Source: JAMXLO01 sp963832895 (GTDB lineage: Bacteria > Pseudomonadota > Alphaproteobacteria > Acetobacterales > Acetobacteraceae). Taken from it: a stretch of DNA of 64,000 nt. Position numbers and translations under genes: made by a program. The stretch spans positions 340,497 to 404,496 of the forward strand of contig CAWHVQ010000008.1 in the NCBI GenBank assembly GCA_963832895.1. Reading direction: 5' to 3'. Shown here piece after piece: positions 1 through 8,319 of this stretch; position 1 is the stretch's first letter; each line of letters starts with the position of its first letter. The notes under the pieces were generated by a model that was given only the letters and a program-made list of their open reading frames with translations, ran no database searches and was not told the DNA's origin.

Positions 1-371
1 GCACCTGCAAGATTGTCTCGGTCGCCGGCCGTAGCATCGGCATCTACAACGTGAAGGATGAGTTCTTCGCGCTGATCAACCGGTGCCCGCACGAAGGTGC
101 GCCGCTGTGCATCGGGCCGATCCTGGGGCGATTCACCTCGGATCGGCCTGGCGAATACCGGCTGGAGCGTCATGGCGAGATGCTCCGCTGCCCGTGGCAC
201 GGCTGGGAGTTCGACATCAAGACGGGCCAGTCGTGGTGCCATCCGGAAAGCGTGAAGGCGCGGACCTACCAGGTGGAGGTGGTGCCTGGCGATGCCCTGG
301 CGAAGGGACCGTTCGTGGCGGAAACGGTTCCGGTGTCGGTGGAACAGAATTACGTGGTGGTGGAACTCTGA
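1..371 (+). CDS. Rieske [2Fe-2S] domain protein, 5' end outside the window
   Basis: The frame is already open at the left edge (first full codon at base 3), so the N-terminus is missing. A GTG at 51 is internal to the domain and is not a likely start. Two Rieske cluster-binding boxes are visible, CPHEGAPLC and, about 40 residues later, CPWHGWEF, giving the C-x-H ... C-x-x-H ligand set. The short C-terminal tail suggests a stand-alone ferredoxin or small Rieske subunit rather than a full oxygenase alpha subunit, but the missing part prevents a firm choice. It is followed after 27 bases by a carboxymuconolactone-decarboxylase-like gene, which suggests an aromatic or cyclic-compound operon. Confidence 0.85.
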   Translation, partial: TCKIVSVAGRSIGIYNVKDEFFALINRCPHEGAPLCIGPILGRFTSDRPGEYRLERHGEMLRCPWHGWEFDIKTGQSWCHPESVKARTYQVEVVPGDALAKGPFVAETVPVSVEQNYVVVEL

Positions 372-398
372 TACCACTGTCATTGGGGAGACAAAGTG

Positions 399-791
399 AT
401 GGCAGACAGCGCATTGCGTGAAAAGGGCCGCGAGATGCGGCGCAAGCTGCTCGGTGACGCGACAGTCGACCGTATGGACAGGTCCATATACAACGACCCG
501 ATCATGGCGAAGTTCGCCGAGGTCACTCAGGAAACGATCTTTGGGGCGCTGTGGAGCCGGCCGGGGCTCGATCTGAAAACCCGTGCACTCATCTGCGTCA
601 TTTCCGACGCCGCGACGGGCCGTGACCCTGAACTGAAACTGCATCTGCGCATGGCACGCAACCAGGGCTGGACCGAGGACGAGCTTGTCGAGTCCTTGTT
701 GCACCTGGGCGGCTATGTCGGTGTGCCGCTGATCCGAGAATCTCTGCTGGTTGCCAAGGAGACTTTTGCGGAGATGCGCGGCGAGAAATGA
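399..791 (+). CDS. carboxymuconolactone decarboxylase family protein
   Basis: A 130-residue all-helical protein of the CMD/AhpD superfamily. The core LDLKTRALICVISDAA followed by LKLHLRMARNQGWTEDELVESLLHLGGYVG is typical of gamma-carboxymuconolactone decarboxylases. The CxxC pair of AhpD-type peroxidases is absent, which favours the decarboxylase-like branch. The ATG at 399 sits 8 bases after GGGGAG (385-390). A GTG three bases upstream is possible but too close to the ribosome site. The stop overlaps the next start (ATGA), so the two are co-translated. The true substrate is unknown. Confidence 0.85.
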   Translation: MADSALREKGREMRRKLLGDATVDRMDRSIYNDPIMAKFAEVTQETIFGALWSRPGLDLKTRALICVISDAATGRDPELKLHLRMARNQGWTEDELVESLLHLGGYVGVPLIRESLLVAKETFAEMRGEK

Positions 792-1720
792 GTGCCGGCG
801 AAACCTGGCGCCAGACGATAGCGAAGGCCGAGGTGCTGCTGGCCGAGGGCGAGGCGGCGGAAGACATCTCAGGTATCGCCGATGCGGTCTCGGGCTTCAA
901 CGCCGCTCTTAGGATGGCGCCGCGCGCAGATGCACCGCTGGACTGGGCGAAGACGCAGAGCCGGTTGTCGGCAGCGCTGCGGGCCCTCGGGGCACGCATC
1001 GACGATCCGGTGATGCTGCACTCGGCCATGACCGCGTGCGATCATGCGCTCGAAGTCTATCGGCCGGATACGACGCCCGAGGATTGGGCGCGAACAGTGG
1101 CTCTGCTCGGTGCGGCACAGGTTGTGCTGGGCGAGCGTGACAGCGATCCGGCATGGCTTAATGCCGCACTGAACAGCTACCGCCTGGCGACCAAAGTCTA
1201 CACACGTGATGCTGCCCCCTCAGACTGGGCGCGGATGCAGCGCAATTGCGGTGCTGTGCTGTCGCTGCAAGGCGAACGCACCGGCGACACAGCGTCGCTG
1301 CGCGAGGCGGTCGAGCATTATCACGCCGCGCTGGATGAATACGCGGAACAGGACTCACCGATCGATATCGCCGTGACGCAGAGCAATCTCGGCCAGGCGC
1401 TGCGCGTGCTGGGCGAGCGCGACAACGACCGTGACGCGCTTGCCGAGGCGGTCACCGCCTGTCGGGCAGCACTTAAAGTCTATACGCGCGAGGCCACGCC
1501 GCTGGAATGGGCGATGGCCAGCACTAATCTTGCCAATGCGCTGGCGGCGTTGAACGATAGCGCATCGATCGAGGAGGCAATTGCGATTTACCGCGACGCG
1601 ATCGCCACACTCGACGGACCGGCGCGGCTCCAGCAGCGTGCGATCGCGCGCTACAACCTCAAGCGCGCCGAGGGACGGCTGGTGGAGCTCCGCCAGAACC
1701 CGAGCGACCGCCGTCAATGA
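788..1720 (+). CDS. tetratricopeptide-like repeat protein
   Basis: A 310-residue protein built from about five repeats of 50-55 residues. Each carries a variant of A..Q.NLG.AL..LGERD.D...L..A...Y..AL.VYTRDA.P.DWA. No signal peptide or enzyme domain is visible, so it is probably a soluble scaffold or adaptor. The start overlaps the stop of the decarboxylase-like gene by 4 bases. The last 62 bases overlap the 3' end of the convergent dehydrogenase gene, so either both C-termini are real or one gene has been extended by a lost stop. What it binds cannot be inferred. Confidence 0.8.
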   Translation: MSAGETWRQTIAKAEVLLAEGEAAEDISGIADAVSGFNAALRMAPRADAPLDWAKTQSRLSAALRALGARIDDPVMLHSAMTACDHALEVYRPDTTPEDWARTVALLGAAQVVLGERDSDPAWLNAALNSYRLATKVYTRDAAPSDWARMQRNCGAVLSLQGERTGDTASLREAVEHYHAALDEYAEQDSPIDIAVTQSNLGQALRVLGERDNDRDALAEAVTACRAALKVYTREATPLEWAMASTNLANALAALNDSASIEEAIAIYRDAIATLDGPARLQQRAIARYNLKRAEGRLVELRQNPSDRRQ

Positions 1721-2462
1721 CGATGTGCGTGCCGGTGATGTCACCGGCGAAATCCGAGCACAGGTACATCACCACGTTGGCCACTTCCTCCGGTGTCACA
1801 TAGCGGCCGGTCGGCGTATTGGCAGCGTTTGCGTCGTGCACAGCCTGCGGGTCATTCGGATTGCGCTGCGCCTCCAGCGACCGCATCATCCGCGTCTCGA
1901 CCGGGCCAGGGCACACCGCGTTCACCCTTACGCCGAGTCGCGCGACGTCGGACGATGCCACCTTGGTGAGACCCAGCACGCCGTGCTTGGAGGCGACATA
2001 AGGCGCCATACCCGGTCCGCCGACCAAGCCTGCCACCGACGCCGTATTGACGATTGCCCCGCGCCCTTGCTTCAGCATCACCGGCAGGACGTGACGCATT
2101 CCCAGGAACACACCTTTCAGGTTGACGCCGATCACTGCGTCGAACATCGCTTCGTCGTATTCCTGTGTTGGCGCGAACTTTCCCTCGATGCCGGCATTGT
2201 TGAAGAAACAGTCGATCGAGCCATAGGCATCGAGCGTCGCCTTCACGTAATTCTGCACGTCGGCGGATTTCGTAACGTCCGCGCGAACGAAACTTGCATC
2301 ACCGCCACGCTGCCGCACCAACTCGGCGCTCGCCTCACCAGCGGTCGCATCGAGATCGACCACCACGACCTTGGCGCCGCGTCCTGCGAAGCCGATTGCA
2401 CTGGCTCGGCCGATACCGCCGCCGCCGCCGGTGATCAAGGCAACTTTGCCCGCGAATTCCAT
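1659..2462 (-). CDS. short-chain dehydrogenase/reductase (SDR)
   Basis: A classical NAD(P)-dependent SDR of 267 residues. It has the nucleotide loop TGGGGGIG near residue 12, the NNAG structural motif, a catalytic serine in NTASVAG and YVASK as the YxxxK box. The C-terminal IDGG is usual for the family, and a further 15 or so residues follow it. The start MEFAGKV is chosen because the Rossmann fold begins directly after it; the open frame extends upstream but carries no family sequence. It lies 13 bases downstream of the minus-strand quinone-oxidoreductase-like gene and is probably co-transcribed with it. The substrate is unknown. Confidence 0.88.
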   Translation of the reverse strand: MEFAGKVALITGGGGGIGRASAIGFAGRGAKVVVVDLDATAGEASAELVRQRGGDASFVRADVTKSADVQNYVKATLDAYGSIDCFFNNAGIEGKFAPTQEYDEAMFDAVIGVNLKGVFLGMRHVLPVMLKQGRGAIVNTASVAGLVGGPGMAPYVASKHGVLGLTKVASSDVARLGVRVNAVCPGPVETRMMRSLEAQRNPNDPQAVHDANAANTPTGRYVTPEEVANVVMYLCSDFAGDITGTHIVIDGGRSGSGGAPPAVPRRA

Positions 2463-2475
2463 TGCGCTTCCTCCT

Positions 2476-3405
2476 TCAGTCCGCGTCGACCAGCAGCACA
2501 GCCTTGCCGGCAACGCGACGATCGCGCAACTGCTCGGCCACGGCGGCGAAGTCGCGCCAGTTTCGTTCCACACCGATCTGCGGCTTCAGCGATCCGTCGG
2601 CGATCAGCGATACGAGCAGTGCCAGGTCCGATGCGAACCTGTCCTCGGATTCGGAGTAGAAATAGCTGAAGCTCTGCACGCGTGAGTTCGGTGCGCCGCG
2701 GAAGTCGGCGAATGCAAGCGTCGTCGGTTCGCCCGACGAGTTGCCGTAAACTACGACTGTGCCTTTCGCCTCGACAAGCTTGATGGCCTGCGCCAGCGAT
2801 GCGCCGCCCGCCAATTCCAGTATCAGGCCGAAACGGCCTTGCGCACGGTCGATCCCCTCTATCACGTCGCGCGCGCCCAGCTCCTGCAATCCGGCAGCGC
2901 GTGACTGCCGGCCGACGACGGCAGTCACGCGGGCGCCGGATCGCGCGGCAAGCTGCACTGCGATCGTGCCGACACCACCCGCCGCGCCCGTGATCAGTAC
3001 GCGTTTGCCAAGTAGCGGCGCGCCGTGGCGCAGTGTTCGCAACGCGGTCAGGCCGGCAACCGGGAGTGCCGCCGCCTGCGCAAAACTGACATTGTCCGGC
3101 AGCACCGCCATGCGATGGCCCGGCACGGCCACAAGCTGTGCCCAGCCGAACTCATCGGTCAGCGCGACGACACGCGAACCGGCAGGCGGACCACTGCCGT
3201 CTTCCGCCTGCTGCAACACAGTGCCGGCAACGTCCTGACCGGGAACCCAGCCCTCCCCATTGTTGCGCACCGAGCGCAGCTCACCGCGGTTGAGTGAAAA
3301 CGCATGAACCGCCACGACGGCTTCGTTGCGTTGCGCTCGTGGCTCTGGAAGTTCGTGCAGTTCAACCGGCGTGTTGCCGTTCATTGTGGTGACGAGACCG
3401 AGCAT
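2476..3405 (-). CDS. zinc-independent medium-chain dehydrogenase / quinone oxidoreductase-like
   Basis: A 309-residue protein of the MDR (alcohol dehydrogenase-like) superfamily. An N-terminal GroES-like part contains SLNRGELRSV and GWVPGQDVAGTV. A Rossmann domain with GAAGGVGTIAVQLA as the NADPH loop follows. The cysteine and histidine zinc ligands of alcohol dehydrogenases are not visible, which matches the quinone reductase/enoyl reductase-type branch. It is the first gene of a two-gene minus-strand unit with the SDR downstream. It diverges from the flavin monooxygenase gene, leaving a promoter gap of about 70 bases. Confidence 0.85.
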   Translation of the reverse strand: MLGLVTTMNGNTPVELHELPEPRAQRNEAVVAVHAFSLNRGELRSVRNNGEGWVPGQDVAGTVLQQAEDGSGPPAGSRVVALTDEFGWAQLVAVPGHRMAVLPDNVSFAQAAALPVAGLTALRTLRHGAPLLGKRVLITGAAGGVGTIAVQLAARSGARVTAVVGRQSRAAGLQELGARDVIEGIDRAQGRFGLILELAGGASLAQAIKLVEAKGTVVVYGNSSGEPTTLAFADFRGAPNSRVQSFSYFYSESEDRFASDLALLVSLIADGSLKPQIGVERNWRDFAAVAEQLRDRRVAGKAVLLVDAD

Positions 3406-3474
3406 CAGATTGCCCTCCGCTGTAATTCCGCGCGATGATACCGGCGAGTATCGTATCGGGACGGAGCGTCGCTA

Positions 3475-4824
3475 ATGCGCCAGATGGTCATGGTCGGATT
3501 CCTGCAGGCGCAGAACTGCACCAACCTCGTGAGTTCCTGGCGTCATCCGGAGTCGCGTGATGACTCCATGTCCGCCGACTACTACCGCACCATCGGCCGC
3601 GTGCTGGAGGAAGGCAAGTTCCACCTCGGCTTCTTCGACGACCGCCTGGCGATGCCGGACCGCTACGGCAACGACCACCGCCATACCGTGGAGCACGGCA
3701 TTCGCTGCGTGAAGATGGATCCGATCACTGTGCTCACCGTAATGGGCATGGCGACCGAACGTCTGGGATTGGGCGCCACCTGCTCCACCACATATTTCGA
3801 GCCGTTCCATGTGGCGCGCGTGTTCGCGACTCTCGACCTAATGACTGGCGGCCGAGCAGCCTGGAACGTCGTCACGTCAATGAACGACGGCGAAGCGCTG
3901 AACATGGGCTATGACGAGCACCTGGAGCATGACTCGCGCTACGACCGCGCCGACGAGTTCATGGAGGTGGTGCTTGGCCATTGGAACTCCTGGGATGACG
4001 ACGCGATTGTCATCGACAAGCAGACGGGCTTGTTTGCGCATCCCGAGAAGGTGCGGCGATTGGACCATCAGGGGAAATGGTTCCGCTCACGGGGTCCATT
4101 TACCGTGCCGCGTTCGCCACAGGGTCATCCCGTGGTGATCCAGGCGGGACAGAGTGGCCGTGGCAAGAATTTTTCCGCGCGTTGGGGCGAGGTCGTCTTC
4201 GTCTCCACGCACACCAGCATGGAGCATGGCAGGCAGCTCTATCGCGAGATGAAGGACGATGTGGCAAGCCAGGGCCGCGATCCCGACAAATTCTTCATCA
4301 CCCCCTCAGCCTATGTCGTCTGCGCCGAGACAAAAGCGGAAGCCGAGGACAAGATGGCGCTGATCGAGACGCTGGCGACGGATGAGGATGCGCTGTCACT
4401 GCTGTCGGAGGCGATGAACTTCGATTTCGCCTCGAAGGGCATCGATGAACCGTTTACGGACGAAGAACTGGCGAACGTCTCCGGCACGCAATCGATGCGT
4501 GACCGCGTGCTGCGCGCGAGTGGCCTCGCCAACCCGACGCCGCGCGACTTCATCAGATTCAGTCACCGCGCGCGGCCGAACAAACCATTCGTCGGGGGAC
4601 CGAAGGAGGTGGCCGACGGTCTGGAGCAGTGGTTCACCGAACCGGTGGCTGACGGCTTCGTCCTGGCGGCGACGCACGTGCCGGGCACTTACATCGATTT
4701 CGTGAAATACGTGGTGCCGGAATTGCAGCGGCGCGGGCTGTATCACAAGGACTATGCAGGCACCACACTGCGCGAGAACCTCGGCATCCCGGTTCCGCAC
4801 GCGACATGGAGGAACGCACGATGA
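3475..4824 (+). CDS. LLM-class flavin-dependent monooxygenase, NtaA/SnaA/DszA type
   Basis: A 449-residue bacterial luciferase-like protein of the nitrilotriacetate/dibenzothiophene-sulfone monooxygenase branch. Visible landmarks are FHLGFFDDRLAMPDRY, the TYFEPFHVARVFATLDLMTGGRAAWNVVTS block, and PVVIQAGQSGRG in the FMN-binding region. These enzymes use FMNH2 supplied by a separate reductase to oxidise C-N, C-S or C-C bonds. No flavin reductase gene is adjacent. The stop overlaps the next start as ATGA, so it is co-translated with a second luciferase-like protein. The substrate is not predictable. Confidence 0.9.
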   Translation: MRQMVMVGFLQAQNCTNLVSSWRHPESRDDSMSADYYRTIGRVLEEGKFHLGFFDDRLAMPDRYGNDHRHTVEHGIRCVKMDPITVLTVMGMATERLGLGATCSTTYFEPFHVARVFATLDLMTGGRAAWNVVTSMNDGEALNMGYDEHLEHDSRYDRADEFMEVVLGHWNSWDDDAIVIDKQTGLFAHPEKVRRLDHQGKWFRSRGPFTVPRSPQGHPVVIQAGQSGRGKNFSARWGEVVFVSTHTSMEHGRQLYREMKDDVASQGRDPDKFFITPSAYVVCAETKAEAEDKMALIETLATDEDALSLLSEAMNFDFASKGIDEPFTDEELANVSGTQSMRDRVLRASGLANPTPRDFIRFSHRARPNKPFVGGPKEVADGLEQWFTEPVADGFVLAATHVPGTYIDFVKYVVPELQRRGLYHKDYAGTTLRENLGIPVPHATWRNAR

Positions 4825-5858
4825 AGCTCGGTCTCTCGATCGGTTATTCGCGCGCGCATCTCGAGATCCCGGTGCAACTGGTGCAGCGTGCGGAAGAGCT
4901 CGGCTATGACAGCGTGTGGACGGCGGAGGCGTATGGCACCGATGCAGTCACGCCGCTCGCCTATCTTGCCGCACTGACCAAGCGGATAAAGCTCGGCACC
5001 GGCATCATGCAGCTTGCCGCGCGTACGCCGGCCAACGCCGCGATGTCTGCGGCGACCGTCGATGCGATGGCCGGCGGCGGGCGCTTTATCGCCGGTCTCG
5101 GAGTGTCGGGGCCGCAGATCGTCGAGGGCTGGTACGGCGAGCCCTGGGGTCGGCCGTACTACCGCTACAAGGATTACGTCGCCATCATGCGCAAGATCTT
5201 CCGGCGCGAAGCGCCAGTGACGCATGAGGGTCGCGAGATCTCGCTGCCGTACGCCGGCGAAGGCGCTGCCGGCGTGGGCAAGCCGCTGAAATCGATACTT
5301 CACATGAACCCCGACATTCCGATCTACCTGGGTACCGGCAACGAATCGACGGTGAAGCTGACCGCGGAGATCGCCGATGGCTGGCTGCCGCTTGGTTTCG
5401 TGCCGGGCTCACTGCCGGAATATCTGCCCTGGCTGGAGGAAGGGTTCCGTCGCGCCGGTAAGGGCAAGAGCCTGCGCGATTTCGCTATCCAGGCCTCGGT
5501 GCACGTTTCGGTCGACAGCGACGTGAAGGCAGCGCTGGCCAAGATGAAGCCCGAGGTTGCGCTATATGTCGGCGGCATGGGCCATCGTGACACGAACTTC
5601 CACAAGGACATGATGATCCGACGCGGCTTCAGGGATGCCGCGGAACGCATCCAGGAACTTTACCTCGCGCACCGCAAGGACGAAGCGATCGCGACGGTAC
5701 CGGACGAATGGGTGGATATGAAGTCTCTGGTCGGGCCGCCGGAACGGATCAAGCAACGCTTCCGCGCCTGGGAAGATTCCGGTGCGACCAGTCTGACCGT
5801 GCGTTCCCGGCAGCCGGAGGCGATCGAAATCATGGCGCAAGCCGCGCGGCTCAACTGA
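4821..5858 (+). CDS. LLM-class oxidoreductase, F420- or FMN-dependent type
   Basis: A 345-residue TIM-barrel luciferase-like protein. MKLGLSIGYSRAHLEIPVQLVQRAEELGYDS is reduced here to its landmarks: strand MKLGLSIGY, helix AEELGYDSVWTAE, then IKLGTGIMQ and GRFIAGLGVSGPQ. The start at 4821 is supported by GGAGG at 4808-4812 and the ATGA overlap with the previous stop; a start 15 bases upstream would bury the ribosome site. Its sequence resembles the F420-dependent branch more than the NtaA branch. The pairing of two different luciferase-like enzymes, followed by an SDR, suggests sequential oxidation of one substrate. Confidence 0.88.
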   Translation: MKLGLSIGYSRAHLEIPVQLVQRAEELGYDSVWTAEAYGTDAVTPLAYLAALTKRIKLGTGIMQLAARTPANAAMSAATVDAMAGGGRFIAGLGVSGPQIVEGWYGEPWGRPYYRYKDYVAIMRKIFRREAPVTHEGREISLPYAGEGAAGVGKPLKSILHMNPDIPIYLGTGNESTVKLTAEIADGWLPLGFVPGSLPEYLPWLEEGFRRAGKGKSLRDFAIQASVHVSVDSDVKAALAKMKPEVALYVGGMGHRDTNFHKDMMIRRGFRDAAERIQELYLAHRKDEAIATVPDEWVDMKSLVGPPERIKQRFRAWEDSGATSLTVRSRQPEAIEIMAQAARLN

Positions 5859-5871
5859 GGAAGGAACAACC

Positions 5872-6636
5872 ATGCGCTTCAAGGACAAGGTTGCGCTGAT
5901 CACTGCGGTGGGCAGCGGCATCGGCCGTGCCACAGCCGACATCATGGCGAAGGAAGGCGCGGTCATCATCGGCGTGGATAATGATGAGCGTCGCCTCGCG
6001 ATGGCGATGGAGGCGATGAACATGTCGGGTGGCCGCGCGATCGGACGTCCCGCAAATGCGTTGGATCAGAGCGATGTGGACGAAGTCGTCGCCTGGGCGG
6101 CGAAGCAGTACGGCAACATCGACATCCTGGTGAACGCGGTCGGCGGCAGCACGATCATCGAGAAGCCTGGTGCAACGGTCGATGAGCTGACATTCGACGA
6201 ATGGCAGAAGTTGCTTCAGTTCAACCTGAACGGCACGTTCCTGTTCTGCCATGCGGTGACGCCGGTGATGAAGCGGCGCAAGCATGGCAAGATCGTCAAT
6301 CTCGCTTCCATTGCGGGGCGCGGGCTGAGTTTGACCAGCAGCAGCGCATATTCCGCCGCGAAGGGCGGCATCATCGCGTTTACCCGCAAGCTAGCCTTCG
6401 AACTGGGGCCGTTCGGTATCACGGTCAACGCCATTGCGCCGAGCCGCACGCTGACCGAACGCATCCGGCCACGCTGGAACCAGCAGTCGCCGGAGGATCA
6501 GGCCGCCGAGATTGAACGCACTCCACTGCGTCGTGTGGCAGAAGCGACGGACCAGGCGAAGGTGATCTGCTTCCTGGCCTCCTCGGATGCGGATTTCGTC
6601 ACGGGGCTGACGATCGATGTGACCGGCGGGCTCTGA
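5872..6636 (+). CDS. short-chain dehydrogenase/reductase with atypical glycine motif
   Basis: A 254-residue SDR with a catalytic serine in LASIAG and YSAAK as YxxxK. The C-terminus DVTGGL is usual for the family. Two cofactor-site motifs deviate: the glycine-rich loop reads TAVGSGIG instead of TGxxxGIG, and NAVGG replaces NNAG. The other glycines are kept, so NAD(P) binding is still likely. It sits 13 bases after the luciferase-like gene with AGGAAGGAAC upstream and is presumably the last gene of that three-gene operon. It converges on surE with a 2-base gap. Confidence 0.87.
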   Translation: MRFKDKVALITAVGSGIGRATADIMAKEGAVIIGVDNDERRLAMAMEAMNMSGGRAIGRPANALDQSDVDEVVAWAAKQYGNIDILVNAVGGSTIIEKPGATVDELTFDEWQKLLQFNLNGTFLFCHAVTPVMKRRKHGKIVNLASIAGRGLSLTSSSAYSAAKGGIIAFTRKLAFELGPFGITVNAIAPSRTLTERIRPRWNQQSPEDQAAEIERTPLRRVAEATDQAKVICFLASSDADFVTGLTIDVTGGL

Positions 6637-6638
6637 CG

Positions 6639-7412
6639 TTATTGGCCGAACCGCGGCAGCTTCTCGGCCAGCGCCTGATACGCGTCCTCGTCCGTGCGAT
6701 CATACCGCAACGGCGTCACGACGATGTTGCCGGCCCGCAATGCGTCATAATCGCTCTCGGGCCCTTGCTGCCGATCGCCGCGGCGGAAGTTCAGCCAGTG
6801 ATACTCCATGCCGCGCGGATCTATACGCGTATCCACATGCATCCCCGCGATCATGCCGACGCCCTGGCGCGCCAGTGTCACCGGTCCAGCCTCTGCCGCG
6901 GAACACGCCGGAAAGTTCACGTTCAGGCACGCATCCTTGCTCCAGCCGGTCGCCAGCAGATCGCGCACCAGCTTCGCACCCAGACTGCGCGATGCGTCCC
7001 ACAGCACATTGTTACGGTCCTTGTAAGCCTGGCTCAGCGCGATCGATGGGACGCCGAGCATCATGCCGGTCATCGCGCCGCCGACCGTTCCGGAGAACAC
7101 CGTCTCCATCCCCAGGTTCAGACCGCGGTTCACGCCTGACAGCACCAGTTGCGGCGGCCCACCGGTCATCAGATGGCAGATTCCCATGACCGCGCAATCG
7201 CCGGGCGTGCCAGAGATGCCGAAGCGGCGCTCACCCTGGCGGCTCACGCGAAGCGCATGGTGCAGGCTGATCGAATGCGACACGCCGCTCTGATCGTGCT
7301 CTGGCGCCACGACCCAAACTTCGTGCGCCAGTTCGGCGGCGATCGCCTCCAGGATCGCCAGCCCGGCCGCATCAATTCCGTCGTCGTTGGTCAGCAAAAT
7401 CCGATCCAGCAC
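6639..7412 (-). CDS. surE: 5'/3'-nucleotidase SurE
   Basis: A 257-residue SurE-family acid phosphatase acting on nucleoside monophosphates, with a divalent-metal site. Motifs are LTNDDGI at the N-terminus (metal-binding aspartates), PEHDQSGVSHSIS and LSGVNRGLNLG. The length matches the family. It stands alone here, away from its frequent partners pcm and the tRNA and sigma-factor genes, and is inserted between catabolic genes. That could mean a paralogue of a main copy elsewhere. Confidence 0.93.
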   Translation of the reverse strand: MLDRILLTNDDGIDAAGLAILEAIAAELAHEVWVVAPEHDQSGVSHSISLHHALRVSRQGERRFGISGTPGDCAVMGICHLMTGGPPQLVLSGVNRGLNLGMETVFSGTVGGAMTGMMLGVPSIALSQAYKDRNNVLWDASRSLGAKLVRDLLATGWSKDACLNVNFPACSAAEAGPVTLARQGVGMIAGMHVDTRIDPRGMEYHWLNFRRGDRQQGPESDYDALRAGNIVVTPLRYDRTDEDAYQALAEKLPRFGQ

Positions 7413-7495
7413 GCGCTTGCTCCGCTCTATGCGCGCCCTGTTTGACGCGTCCGGCCCGCCGCGTCCAGCATGGCGCGACGGGAAGGAGACGAACC

Positions 7496-8314
7496 ATGCA
7501 GGTCATCGACGCACAGGTGCACATCTGGGGCAGCGGGACGCCGAGTGGTCATCATCGGCAGACCTCGATCTACACGGCCGAGGAATTGATCAAGGAGATG
7601 GATGCCGCCGGCGTCAACGGCGCGGTGCTGCATCCGCCGAGCTGGGATCCAGGATCGAACGAGATGGCGGTGGAGGCAGCGAAGAAATATCCAGGCAGGT
7701 TCTGCATCCTTGGCTGGTTCCCGCTGGACAAGCCCGAAGAGCGCAAGCGCATCGAGACCTGGAAGCAGCGGCCAGGCATGCTCGGCCTGCGCTGGTCGCT
7801 GACGCGGCCCGAGCAGGAGAATTGGCACAAGGACGGCACCATGGACTGGCTGTGGCCGGCGGCGGAGCGCGCGGGGACGCCGATCGCCACGATGGCCTGG
7901 CGCTTCCTGCCGCTGTTCAGACAGATCGCCGAGAAGTACCCGAACCTGAAGCTGATCATCGACCATCTTGGGCTGGTGCGGTCGGCGAAGGGGACCGCGG
8001 CGTTTGCCGATCTGGACGCGCTGTGCTCGCTGGCAAAGCTGCCGAACGTCGCGGTGAAGGCAACCGGTGCGCCGGGCTATTCCGATGCGTCGTATCCGTT
8101 CCGCGATATCCATGACGGACTGCATCGCATTTTCGATGCCTATGGTCCGAAGCGTTTCTTCTGGGGTACCGATATCACCCGCATGCCGTGCAGCTACCGG
8201 CAGTGCGTGACGATGTTCACCGAGGAACTGCCTTGGCTGAAGGGCAACGACCTTGACTTCGTGATGGGACAAGGCGTCTGCGACTGGCTCGGCTGGCAGC
8301 GCAAGCCGAGCTAG
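7496..8314 (+). CDS. amidohydrolase family protein (Amidohydro_2 type)
   Basis: A 272-residue metal-dependent TIM-barrel hydrolase or decarboxylase of the amidohydrolase-2 family. MQVIDAQVHIWG gives the N-terminal metal-type H-x-W/H motif, LIIDHLGLV a barrel histidine, and FFWGTDITRM the C-terminal aspartate. Relatives hydrolyse lactones or decarboxylate ring-cleavage products. The start is fixed by GGAAGGAG at 7481-7488, 7 bases upstream. It begins a plus-strand operon with the acyl-CoA synthetase and MaoC-like genes, which suggests it yields an acid that is then activated to a CoA thioester. Confidence 0.88.
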   Translation: MQVIDAQVHIWGSGTPSGHHRQTSIYTAEELIKEMDAAGVNGAVLHPPSWDPGSNEMAVEAAKKYPGRFCILGWFPLDKPEERKRIETWKQRPGMLGLRWSLTRPEQENWHKDGTMDWLWPAAERAGTPIATMAWRFLPLFRQIAEKYPNLKLIIDHLGLVRSAKGTAAFADLDALCSLAKLPNVAVKATGAPGYSDASYPFRDIHDGLHRIFDAYGPKRFFWGTDITRMPCSYRQCVTMFTEELPWLKGNDLDFVMGQGVCDWLGWQRKPS

Positions 8315-8319
8315 CTCGC

